From Mucidula mucida (lineage: Eukaryota; Basidiomycota; Agaricomycetes; Agaricales; Physalacriaceae), in assembly GCA_015501055.1 (NCBI GenBank), contig JADNYV010000001.1, positions 1,674,001 to 1,738,000 of the forward strand: a stretch of 64,000 nucleotides of DNA, in the 5' to 3' direction. Under the pieces are notes generated by a model that worked only from the letters and a program-made list of their open reading frames with translations, was not told where the DNA came from and searched no databases. Positions 34,482 through 45,343 of this stretch are shown here, in pieces (the first letter of the stretch is position 1; each line of letters begins with the position of its first letter). The position numbers were made by a program, and so were the translations under genes.

Positions 34482-36696
34482 TCACTTGGATCCATTCTTT
34501 TTGCCGAGTCTGAACCATGCCGTTCCCAGGAACAACACCCAAGCAAAAATGATCAAACTCGCACAGATGGCGACGAATACTTCTCCGCGCTTCTGCTCTT
34601 TACGAGCCTTGACTTCATCTCTAGACAATCTGATCTGAGACGCCGAGGAGGAGTAACGTCTGTGCGAGTCGCCAAGAAGCGGTTGCTCCTCGATGGCTGT
34701 AGAGTGAGTGCGTGTATCCGGAGACTTTCGGCGACCGTCTGTAGATGCCTCGCGGGAATTCGAGGCAGTGCGACGATATATTGCGGTAGCGAGGGCTGTA
34801 GCGATATCCTTGCGTCTCTGAAGACCAGCAAGCATGATGATACTCAGGAGTTGGAGAACGTTGAGACCGAAGAAGATATTCAATAGATGCTGAATTGCAG
34901 CAGTGTTTCCCCGAGGAATTTTATCGCTCTTCTTATGCATATCGAGGGCGAGACCTGCCAAAGTTTGAAAAATAGTGGATCCTGTTTGTTCCAACTACAA
35001 GACCATGAGTACGAAAGCAATAGTGAGCATACTGTGAACTTACACTTTTATGAACTCCGAGAGCAGTAGAGACGTATTTCAAAGGCACGATTTTTGGGAC
35101 AAGAACGACAAGAAGCACTAAACTGGGTTTCAATAGTGAACTTCGGAAAGCAACAAACGACTGACAAGGGGAAAAGCCATGTCCAACAGCAAATGCCGCG
35201 ATAGCAGGCTTGGCGCTTTGAGTCCAACCAGCCGGAAGGGCAAGCCAACCGTACGAGATCAACGTAAGACAAGACGAGAGCAATAACAATTGCACGACGA
35301 TTGGCCGATGCTTGAAACGATCCACAATGAAACCGCACTAGAAAGCGAATGAGCACAAAGAAAACTCGGGTCTACAGAAACACTGACGATAGGATAGAAG
35401 ATGAGGCTTCCAGCTAGAAGGTATGATGCCTGATTTGCAGCATCCTGTTCCGTCATTCCGTATCGGTTCTCAATGATGTTGCTGCACAGCGGTTAAATGG
35501 GTAAAGCGTGGAGGCACCACACTTACGCCGCAAGATGGGTGAACGGTGACCAGATGGTACCGCACAGAACATTCAGACCAACATAGCTTGAACTCGTCAA
35601 TTCATGTCGACAATAGAGCGAAAGTATTACTTACGCCCAGAAGACGTCGCCCAGTTTAGTAATCTCGCGGAGATTGACTCTACGTTTCGCAGCAACCTTC
35701 TCGAGAGCTTGTGCTTCGGTAACGTTGTGAATCGAGCGTCTTCGTGCTTCTTCAGTGATGTCGATAGCCTCAAGTTCGGCGCCAGCACCATCGACAAGCC
35801 ACTTGGATGCCGCAATGTAGATGAGATTGACAACAACCGACATGCCGGCAAGAGTTGTGGCGGCATAGAAAGGAGCACGTGGCCCCAACCACTCAGTCAA
35901 AGGGTACGAGGTACGAGCGGAAACGAAGGAAGCGCCCTTGCCAACAATCAGACCGAACGCCATCGATACTCCCAGGCCATGCGACTTGAAGAAACGAACG
36001 ATTATGGTCTCTTGCACGACGGCTACCGGACTAACACCAAGACCGAAGATGAACATGCCCAAGGCCATGAGCCGAATGTCACCCATGATGTCCCCGATGA
36101 GGAGAACAAGTTGGCCTGATGATAATTAAGATACCATTCGAAGCAGACACATATCGCATACCTGTGAAGATGATTCCGGTAGCTAGAATGCTAGTGTATG
36201 TGGTGCCCAGCGTGCTTGCAAGGATACCACCGAGCAGCGGGGTCCAGGTGCTGTTCAGACTGAAGGCGGAGATTAATAGGCTGAACTCAGTGTGAGACGT
36301 TCCGAGTTCGCGCGATAGCCGACTCTTGAGGGGACCCAGAACGTATGAAGCACTACAGCCCGGATGAGTCGATTTTGTTAGTTTGAGGAAAGCCTGATGC
36401 ACGTACTAGTGACTACCGACGCTCAGACAGCAAGCACAAAGCAAGGCAATAGTCCTGATGAAGAACGCACGTCGCTTCAACGAGGACCGTTCCGACCGTC
36501 TGCGGGGCTGAGGAACGGGGAGTGAGATCTCCTCGTCCTGAAATTCAGTTGTGCTGCGACCGAGGATTCCCTCGGCTTCCGCTGGACCGCTGTCCGACTC
36601 GTACTCATCAGGAGCATCACCAGCAAGTAGGCCGTCGCATGACCGTCTACGATAATCATTACGAGGAGTCTGCAAGGAAGGAGAAGACGACGTCAT
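34482..36696 (-). CDS. MFS transporter, MFSD1-like (endolysosomal/vacuolar)
   Basis: Twelve-span major facilitator resembling animal MFSD1, a lysosomal dipeptide exporter. A charged cytosolic N-terminus (MTSSSPSLQTPRNDYRRRSC) precedes spans such as FFIRTIALLCACCLSVGSHY, YVLGPLKSRLSRELGTSHTE, FSLLISAFSLNSTWTPLLGG, GMFIFGLGVSPVAVVQETII, GVSMAFGLIVGKGASFVSAR, VFWAYVGLNVLCGTIWSPFT, YLLAGSLIFYPICGFIVDRF and KYVSTALGVHKSLEQTGSTI. The C-terminal cytosolic part holds an acidic dileucine motif EEQPLL, a vacuole/lysosome sorting signal, before the last hydrophobic segment (VAICASLIIFAWVLFLGTAW). A Met at 36720 is an alternative start. Substrate is inferred only by family. Confidence 0.85.
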
Positions 36697-38057
36697 GATG
36701 GTAGGAGCCAAGATCAGCAAGTGTTGCGAAAAGAGTGACGCCGGGCGATGGGGCGGAAGTTTTGGCAGGTATCTTAGTTCATGCTGTTTATAGGAGCATC
36801 GGAGCAGGTGTGTGTTGTAACCATGTTTCTTATCAGATTGTGGTACGTTTAGTGGCTTCTAAGCCTTTATCTGATATGCTCGGCCGATTAGATGCAGGCC
36901 AATTGATCCCAGAGTAAATGGCACCTGGGGTCAGCTTGACGCCGGTGAACAGCGGTGAACTTGGAAGTTGGGAGCATTCTGGAGCACTAGAATGAAGCGA
37001 TCTAAATCCCTGTTCTGACGAGAGACCGAAGAGCGTCGTCAAAATTCTACATCAAGATTGTGTACACTATGTTATACGGTGATACATAGCGTTCATCATA
37101 GGCGTACATTCTCCCAAACCGCGAATTGTGCGGACACAATGCGCGCAAGCCAGTATAACGGAGCGAATACCTAGGGAGACAGACTGCAGATTTGGGCAGA
37201 AATCACCACAAGGAGTAGCTCGTATGACTGTTAAGTTTGCATTTCGATCTTCACTAGAGGTCCAGTGGGGCAATCTGTGTACATTGCGGAGTTTGTAAGG
37301 GCGCATCATGGGCTCTGGAGGGATATATACCGCCGCATGTGACCATTGAGAAGTATATGAATATCTCGTTCCGCACCATCTCCTTCCTTCCTTCCTGGCA
37401 GTGAATCCTATAAGCACATACTAACGGAAAATCCATTACTGACAGTGTGATCGCCCTAATAGGTTGTAAATCTCTCAGCGGTATACGGCCGACCATACAT
37501 TGACCATCCGTAAGACATACTAAGCAGTGCCAATGCAGTCGATATGACCGTCATTGAGATCTTCAAACTCAAGGCAACCAGTCAAGATCTATAGCCAGGA
37601 AGTTGTAAGAATCGGCCTTGTTTCGCGACGTTGGAGCTCAGGCGATGGGGTGAGTAACAATTGAATTATTCCACTCCCTGATTGAGTATGCGGCCAGCGG
37701 AACACAGAAGTTCACGAAGCGGTAGACGTCGGAAGATGAAACAGATATAGAGAAGTGCAGCGAGCCCGCACCGAAGAACATAGAGAGATGAAAGTAGAAA
37801 GCAAGACTGCGCTTGGCTCTGTCATGTCAAATGATGAACAGTCAGATTACCATGTATGGTAACACCGCTTGTTACGTCCAGCCACGTCTTCCGAAAGTCG
37901 AACCTCTCTGCATTCCCATCCACCCTTCGCGATGAGTTTTCGCTGACGACACAATCTGTCTCTCAGTCACATTGTCAGAACAGTCTTTCCAGGCCCTCTT
38001 TACCTCTTCATACACTATTCGCGTGGTTGAAACTGCTCTCATCATCATACTTGACCT
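36697..38057. other. Long intergenic region, two divergent promoters
   Basis: 1.36 kb without a convincing gene between divergent genes. Small ORFs (37067-37496, minus) lack recognisable domains. A short ccttccttcctt repeat lies near 37382. I see no tRNA or transposon ends. Confidence 0.45.
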
Positions 38058-40928
38058 ATGTCTTCTTCAGGCTCGACAGCCAGTCCAAGGCTCCTTGTTA
38101 ACCTCTTATCACACGAGAAAGACTACGCCAAGGCACTCGGCGGCGTTCTTGACGCGAGCGGGGCAGCCTGCACGGCGTTACTTCTGTATCAGCCCTGGTT
38201 AAACGACCCACGGCCCAGCAACGGCGAGGAACCTCATGGAAACAGCGTCATTCACTCTCTTATGGTCGCAGATGCTGGTCTGAGGACGTACACTGCCGCC
38301 GTGGAGACCTACGTCGAAGGCTTGAAGCAACTTCGGGACCTTGAGGACGGCGTACGGAATCTTATACGAGATCGTGAAATTCTGTGAGTATTTGACTCGC
38401 TCTTTCACCCCGACCGTCGGCAATGGCCGGATACGGTGTTTTCTGTTGAATGTGCGCTGACCATGCCGTAGGGTTACTCGTGTCTTAAAAACGTCGAACA
38501 AGTCATCAAATAGAGACTCCATCTTTTCCGCGCCCTCACCCTCCCATTCCACCGCGTCACTTGATTCATATAGTGGCAAAACATATTCTGCCTTTGGTGG
38601 AAAAACTTCCAAGCTGGCACATTGGCAGTCAGAGCTTCACGGATGCGAAAACCAATTGGCCACTGCGCAGCGTGAGTTGGAACTCAAACGCATCAGCGCC
38701 GTACGCGATGGACTCCGTCTCCGTGCAACCGCCATGCTGGAATGTGGGACACGCTGGGCCGAAGCAGGTAGAGCTATCTTACAGCTTGAAACGACAGGTA
38801 TGTTTCCAGTTCTCAATCATTATTCCGTGCATTGACACTCTAAAGGCGCCCCACTGCCCTTGCCGTCGTTGCAGGACTTCATCTCCAATATCAATAAACC
38901 CCTTCCCGACGATGCGTCTTCCCTGACCCCGTCGCAGTCTGCGTCTCAGCTGGAACCTGACGTCGACTTGCATATCCCGCCTGCACACGCTATTGCCGAC
39001 CTGGGTCTACCTACCTCCACCCCACACGTCCTGTCCAGACGCATAACCGAGGAAGAGCTGGGCGGCGGAAGTTCTAGCAGTGATGAAGATGAAGTGGAGG
39101 TTGTGGATAACCCCCGATTTGGTGCAAGATCGAGCAAACAGAAGGATGCTCCTGCTGTGTCTGCTCGCAGGGACGAAAGCCCAAGCAAATCAAGGTTTTT
39201 TGGCAGCATACGAGGTTTATTTGGTCACACAAAGAAGGCCTCTAGCATAAGCGGTGACCCGGAGGATAGTCGTGCAGAGGAGAAGCCGCCTAAGCCGCGA
39301 AAAGTCAAAACGTGGGATACCCGGACTGACAAGAACCTACGAAAAGCAGAGCCTATCGTTGTTGCCGGAAGTCCTTCGGCGAGCGCTCTTGATGTCTCGA
39401 CTCCGCGTGCTAGGAGACTGCGCAAGGACTCACCAGACAAGCGACAAAGGAGACGGAGTGCATCTGTCGATGGTGCATTTGCCACACCTGAAACTTCAAG
39501 CTCTGCAGTTCCCAAGAGGAAAAGCACCAAAAAAAAGCGTCTTGCAGGGGAAACCTCTCCGTCATCTGGACTGTCCAGGAATTCCTCAATCACAAGCGCT
39601 CCGGCAACATTTTCTGCTCGTGCAATTTCGCCTGCCCCTCCTCTGCCTGCTGTGGATCGCGCACCCTCCCACAAGCGCCAGTTGTCATTGATCACACATA
39701 CACCTGTTTCGACGAGAACGGAGCGACGAGTATCGTCTCCTTCCGTTCAAGGTCACAGCCTGATGAGTATCGTGGAGGGCGTTGCACGCGTCAATCGTCA
39801 AGCCACTTCGGAGAATGACCGGGGTAGGGAGAGGACTCTTAGCGGCGGACTTGTAAGTGTCAAGGCGCCCCAGAGTTTCTCAAAGAAGGAGATCGACGGG
39901 CTACCCCTTGAAAACTTTCTACCAGGAGCGCGGGAAAGAACGACTAGTTCATCCAAGTCCAAGGCGCACAAAATTACAACCCTCTTCGATGTGAAGGCTC
40001 CGGCAAGTTCAATCAGAGAGCATATCGAAGGCTTCCCTGCGGGTTCTGTTCTCCTTGCATCTTCGTCGACCGCACACTCAGCGCCCTCCCAGCATGCCTC
40101 CAAATCGGCGTCTCACGCTCCAGTAGCTTCTCCATCGAACGCAGCGGCATCACCTTCTTCGGGATCTTCGCAACCCGCACCCTCCTCCTCCTCACCTTTT
40201 CCGCGGCCGCCGTTGCGTAGTGCCCTTCGTAATGGCGGAAGCCGTACGCCTTCTCCTATGAGCTCCGCAGGTCGCGCACCATCGCCTGTGAAAGGCTTGC
40301 TCGTCGTGCAGGCACCTTCTCCTTTGCACGCTGTTGCTACTACGGCCTCGACACCTCAAGTTATCCAGACACAATCATTTTCCCCTCCCGTCCAAACCAA
40401 GTCCACGTCTCCCATTCCATCTTCATTACTCGAAGACGATGATGACAATGCTTCTGTATCTTCGTATGAGACTACGCATGAGATGTTTGATGATGCACAA
40501 GATGAAGCTACACCAAAGCCAGCACCTGCGTCACCCGCCCCTCCTCCCCCGACAAAGAGTACATTATCCTCTCACCTCCGGCACCAAATGGCGCAGTGCA
40601 TATTCAGAGTGGCACAGATGTCAGCATTTCCTCCGATTCAACCGTGAATAACGGTACTCCAAAGCGGAGGAAGAGTGTCCGTGTCAGCTTACGGCCAACG
40701 TTCAGTCCCACGCCCCCCGCTATCGAGTACGAAGAATGGCGCCCAAGTGAAAACACAGTTATTGGGCAGACTGAGGCGGAATCGAGCGGCGGAAAGAGAA
40801 ATGGATGGAAAGATGGAGAGCCACCCGACATGTGGCAAGACTCTAGCGATGAGGATGAAGAGTATAGCACCGCTAGAAGACTTCTCAACAGAGTTGCTAA
40901 GAAGGAAAAGAAGGCGAGAGGGGGCTAG
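38058..40928 (+). CDS. Large disordered basidiomycete protein, helical N-terminal module
   Basis: Not assigned to a named family. The start at 38058 (MSSSGSTASPRLLVNLLSHE) leads into a helical module (KDYAKALGGVLDASGAACTA; VADAGLRTYTAAVETYVEGL; LEDGVRNLIRDREILVTRVL; RISAVRDGLRLRATAMLECG) that looks BAR-like, an impression only. The rest is about 600 residues of disordered, Ser/Pro/Lys-rich sequence with EVEVVDNPRFG and two spaced repeats, APQSFSKKEIDGLPLENFLP and APASSIREHIEGFPAGSVLL. The true C-terminus (IQSGTDVSISSDSTVNN to WQDSSDEDEEYSTARRLLNR) is in another frame; one extra C in the C5 run at 40546-40550 joins them as DKEYIILSPPAPNGAV. Short introns lie near 38383-38470 and 38800-38850. 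Confidence 0.75.
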
Positions 40929-41148
40929 TGTTTTATTTTTCTTGGTTTACTCTCTATCGTTATATGGTCCAGTTCGGGTTTAGTGTAGGGAACCGATAAT
41001 ATTTGCACTGTACTTATCTTCATGTCTTTATAGCTTGTATCATACTTTAGTAGGAAATGGATAGGTATCTCCGGCCTTCGGCCCGAGCAATTCTGAAATG
41101 CTGAATCGTCTTGGCGCCGAGTCCCGACTTTGCTATATCACCACCACC

Positions 41149-41530
41149 ATGGGGTCATTATGTTCCAAACCCGATGTGCACTCTGGAGGAACACAAGTAT
41201 TAGGTCGTTCATCTGGTGCTGTCCCGACGTCGAGGCCTGCACCTGCTAATGGTGCTGACGCCAGAGCTGCTCGCGCGGAGGCTGCGGAACAACGATTGAA
41301 GGCAGTCAGTACTTAGTTTTTGAATACAAGGGAACGTCATAAGACTTGCATCGCGTAGATTCAGGCGAGAGGTGTCACCTCGTCAAATCCGAAGAGCGGG
41401 AAGCTAGCAGCTCAAGCAGCCAAACCAATCTCGAAGACACCAGAGGCAGCACAGGAGCAGAGGTTAGTGGTATGTGAATTGCCTACTTGAACGTGAACAT
41501 ATTGGTGAATATCTTCTATAGTGGGATTAG
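41149..41530 (+). CDS. Small SVIP-like p97/Cdc48-interacting protein
   Basis: A small protein of about 85 residues in three exons (41149 to about 41306; about 41359-41470; 41522-41530, encoding only the final WD). It begins MGSLCSKPDV, giving a myristoylatable Gly2 and a nearby Cys for palmitoylation, as in animal SVIP. The segment RAARAEAAEQR fits the VCP-interacting motif consensus R-x5-AA-x2-R, and is followed by LKA, IQARGVTSSNPKSGKLAAQA, matching the SVIP layout of a lipid anchor, VIM helix and basic segment. If correct, it would recruit Cdc48/p97 to ER or other membranes and restrain ERAD. The call rests on motif matching, not a search. Confidence 0.62.
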
Positions 41531-41824
41531 GGTGGTATTGCGCGCGCGCACGAACTGCATGGAGGTTCTTGCACTATGCATATGGCTCTCTCGAGCGTGT
41601 AAAATGACTCTCTCGGCAGACAGCCTGATACATACCCGTACCAAGTCAACGATTAGTTGCTCTATAATGTATTATTCCAACCCACATTGTTTGTCAAGTT
41701 CGTTCAATCCATCAATGCCACGATTGATCCTCGCGTGGTGACGTCACGTTCATACTTTTCTCTTCCTCCCTTCGTCTCTGCGCGCCCCCCATCATCCCGA
41801 CGCGCCTGTTGCTTTGACACATGC

Positions 41825-42989
41825 ATGTCCGGCCATGAAAAGGTGCTCTGGAAACGACCAGACCACCCAGACTCCTACATCCCCCCGGACTCCTTCCTGT
41901 CGTCTCTGAGAAAGAATCGTAAGTTGAAAGCCTCACTTCGCCGAGTACAATTTGATACCCAAACAGCAAACTTCCATCCCTACACCTACTGGGAACTGGT
42001 TCCCCTGTCCTTTGCCGTAACCCAACACCTCGCCACGATATTCGTCTTCCTGTCTGCTTTCGTCCATCTGAAAGAAGGTACCCTGGATCCTCGCACGCTC
42101 GTGTGGATAACCTCCGTATGTTTCGTACTCGGATATCTTGTCTGGGAAATTCAGGACTACACAAGTGGTAGCTCCGCACTCTGGCGTGTTGATCGTTCGT
42201 TTGCATTCAAGTCCTTTTGCAAACGTCCGTCTAAAAGCCACATTTTCCTCAGGCGTCAAACACCTCAAGTCGTCCATCCTGATATTCCTATCTCTGATGT
42301 CATTGTCTCCGGTACTCAAGACTCTGACTGCTGCGACATCTTCGGACTCGATTTGGGCATTGTCGGCGTGTCTATTCATTCTCCACGCCCTGTTAGCGGA
42401 CTATGGCTCCACCACACCCTATGCACACGCTCAAGAAAGGTCTCCGACTGGTTTAATGCTGGCCTTATCGTGTGTTGCTGATCATTTGTTCTATTCAATA
42501 GATTAACTTCCGTCCTGTCCATGAACGCAGCCATATCGTCTTCTGTTGTTTTAGCATCACGTTTACAGGAAGACCTTGCTGTCTTTTCCTTGATCTTGTT
42601 CTCCGTACAGGTGTTCGCCCTGTTTCCGATTTTGCGGCGGCGTTTTCAAGTAAGCCTTGTGGATTTCCTATCCCAAACTGTATTGGAGGCTCATGTTATT
42701 TTATTTTTGGGGTTAACAGCACTCCCATCTGATAGCTAGGGTGTTCTTGACGATTTCTCTCATGGCCGCGTCGCTCCTTCTGACAGTTTCGTTGTCTCGA
42801 AGCGTTACCCTGCTTTACCTGCTGGTCTTCGTTTTCGTAACGCTCGTGGCACCAGGTGCCCTTGTCTGGGCACAGAAATACAAGAAGTGGGTCCTTCATC
42901 CGCCTCGGGTAGTTTCAACTAATGCACTATCATTTAATTCCAGTGAGATCAGAGGGCCATGGGATGTCGCTGTACCCAAGGTCGATTAG
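41825..42989 (+). CDS. GPI2: GPI-GlcNAc transferase subunit PIG-C / Gpi2
   Basis: Multi-span ER membrane subunit of the enzyme that starts GPI-anchor synthesis (PI plus UDP-GlcNAc to GlcNAc-PI). Reads MSGHEKVLWKRPDHPDSYIP, PDSFLSSLRKNPNFHPYTYW, ELVPLSFAVTQHLATIFVFL, VHLKEGTLDPRTLVWITSVC, then VKHLKSSILIFLSLMSLSPV, LKTLTAATSSDSIWALSACL, FILHALLADYG, LTSVLSMNAAISSSVVLASR, LQEDLAVFSLILFSVQVFAL, a final pair of spans and EIRGPWDVAVPKVD. Five or six introns. The junction before VFLTISLMAASL near 42736-42741 is off by one base in my reading. Confidence 0.86.
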
Positions 42990-43571
42990 TTTCGTAGTTT
43001 TCTGATGTGCCGATGTTTTGGGAATCGGGCCAGCTTCACACCCGCGAACGTCATAATCGGAGACCGCTTAGATATCGACGGAACTGTGAATGCCAAATGT
43101 GACTATAGAACTACCGTGATCCTCTCGTAAATCTCATTGGCGTGTCGGCGTGGTCATGGCGTGCATATGGTGCCCCTGCGCCCGCCGTTTCTTCGATGGG
43201 CTATTTGGAATTCCCAGTTGCCGTTCATTTTTCCCCAATTTTCCTTTTGCAATATCCGCCAGTCCCTGGGATGACTCGTGAGCGCCTAGCACCCCTGGCC
43301 TCACCGAACCCGGCGTGGCGCATCATGCTCAACTAGCCGAGAAAGCCCAATGAAGGTGTTTGTTAGGAAGGGTAGTCCAAAAGTGAAATTCAGCGTTCAA
43401 TTTGTTCATTGAGGAGCAAGCTATATATACACAACATGATGTAGCCCAAGATGATAGTATGTTACAATTATTCACAATACATGCATAAACACAGAGCGCG
43501 ACGATAGATAGATGCAAGGAGTGTCTACAATGTCAGTTTCAAGAATGATATCAATACAATTTTCCTACTGG
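42990..43571. other. Intergenic between convergent GPI2 and bZIP genes
   Basis: About 580 bp of convergent 3' sequence. The ORF 43142-43336 is not convincing. No RNA gene or repeat is seen. Confidence 0.4.
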
Positions 43572-44915
43572 TCATGATTCCTGGTCATCGCTCATCCTCT
43601 GCCGCTTGGCGGGGCGTGAGCCGCTCATACCAAGTCCACGCGCCTCTAGAACGTCTACGGCCACTTTGCCAGCTCCTTCGGGTTTCTTGGCGCGGGCGCG
43701 GGTTCTGCGTAGGGCGCCAAAAGCCTGAGCTTTGATCACGGCGAGGGTGCCCGACAATGGCGGTGCCATGTCAGGTGTGGGGGAGCGTGAATTTCGTGAG
43801 AGCGTGCCTCGACGGGACCGAAGGCGATGGGAAGGGTATATCGACGAGTCCCCGTCGCTTCCGCCCTCCTGCGGAGAGGTGCTGTTATCGCTGGCAGCGA
43901 GAGGCGGCAATACGGGAATTACACCGCTGGAATCCGGCCGACGGTGTAGACGATATCGGACCGCGTCGCTGGATGGGGCAGCTAGAGATATATCTGCTGT
44001 TCCGCCGTGTAATATGACCTCCCCCGATTGCCGACGGTAGTCAAAGTCGGGGCGTTCGTGATCGGCAAAGTTGGACTGGAACGGAGAAGTGAGTGCAAAC
44101 GACGAGGTAGGTGGAGTCGAGGTACTGGGAGAGATCGAGCGGCTGTGGGGAAAGACGTAGGCGGAATCGAGCGTATTCATCGGTACTTTTTGGTCTTCGT
44201 ATCTGCCATAAGTCATGACGGGAGAAGTAACAGTGGGAGATTCCACAAAGTGGGGGGAGTTTGAGTGACTGCCATTTTGTGCCACAGAGCCGTCGGGACC
44301 AGCGGGCGTCTGGGGCCACGGACTGTCTCGAGGAGATGCAGTTATGGGATTGAAGTAAGTGGGGTATTTTTGGACGCGTGCATCGGTAGGCACGTCGTTT
44401 TCGACGTAGGTGGCGTTCTGTGTAGTAAACTGAGGCCCACAAAGTACCGGATCGTCTCCGACGCGATAGTTAAGAGAGTCCCCGGCATACTGCGAGACAT
44501 GCCCGTTGACAGGTGGAGGTTGCAGGAACGACGGAGGTGGTGGTATTTGAGGTTCATCACCATCACCTTTGCGCGGCCACATCGCCCGCCAAAGATTCTC
44601 TCGATCACGGAATGCCTGGCGGAGGCGAGCATTGTCCTGCCGCAGCTCTTGCGCTTCACTTTTAGCATCTCTGCATGAGTCTTGCAGCTGCACGACAACC
44701 GATTCGAGATTTGTGACTAGGGAATCTTCAGAATACGATCGAAAGCGACTGAAAACAGTTACCTGTCTCTTCTAAAGTTGATATATAGTTCGCTCGTCTC
44801 GCGCGAAACGCTGCTTGGGCACTAAATACAGAATCAAAAAAGCAGAGATAAAAGCAGTATCCGGCAGCTACCTAGCATTTTTGGCTTTTCGCAGAGCCAC
44901 ATCGCTCGAGGCCAT
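43572..44915 (-). CDS. bZIP transcription factor (fungal AP-1/YAP-type basic region)
   Basis: The start at 44915 (MASSDVALRKAKNASAQAAF) sits directly on the basic region; after an intron it reads NASAQAAFRARRANY, matching the fungal YAP/Pap1 pattern N-x-x-A-Q-x-x-F-R. A second intron leads to the leucine-zipper-like heptads (ISTLEETVTNLESVVVQLQD; ELRQDNARLRQAFRDRENLW). The remainder is a long disordered Pro/Ser region and a basic C-terminus (PAKRQRMSDDQES). No C-terminal cysteine-rich domain of true Yap1 is seen, so it is more likely a developmental or metabolic regulator than an oxidative-stress sensor. Confidence 0.8.
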
Positions 44916-44948
44916 TGAACGCGTTTTCGGGATATAAAGTCGTCGACG

Positions 44949-45308
44949 ATGCCTGAGGACAAGAGAGAAAAGTCTTGGGCATCGACTGATGGTGAAAGTA
45001 AGAGCCCAACGTTCAGAACGGCTGTAAAAAAGGAAAAGGATTCAGACACGAGGGACCAAAATAGGTTCACACCGCGGACCCTGAAAACGACCAAGTTAGC
45101 CGATGGCCTGAACAATTACAGACTCAAGAGTCTGTACGGCGCCGCTAGCCAGAAGCACGATGAATTTCCGATTTCAATCAATACAGAGAAGCTCTCATTT
45201 GCCTCGTTGAAGCACACCCCGCCACGATCTCTCACACAGTCTACGATGCTTCTACGCCGAACTCCCTATCCATACTATCTCCTTTCTAGTACCACGCCTC
45301 GCATTTAA
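44949..45308 (+). CDS. Small uncharacterised ORF (119 codons)
   Basis: Intronless frame starting MPEDKREKSWASTDGESKSP, lysine- and serine-rich, with no domain I recognise. It would start only 33 bp from the divergent bZIP start codon and end 35 bp from the APC4 stop. It could be a real small gene or a chance frame in regulatory DNA. Confidence 0.3.
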   Translation: MPEDKREKSWASTDGESKSPTFRTAVKKEKDSDTRDQNRFTPRTLKTTKLADGLNNYRLKSLYGAASQKHDEFPISINTEKLSFASLKHTPPRSLTQSTMLLRRTPYPYYLLSSTTPRI

Positions 45309-45343
45309 TATACCGTCCGCAAGATGCCAGCGCGCGTCTGATG

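Noticed and set aside
39225..39695. 156-codon frame antisense to the disordered protein
   Set aside because: It is a shadow of the Ser/Pro-rich coding sequence on the plus strand.
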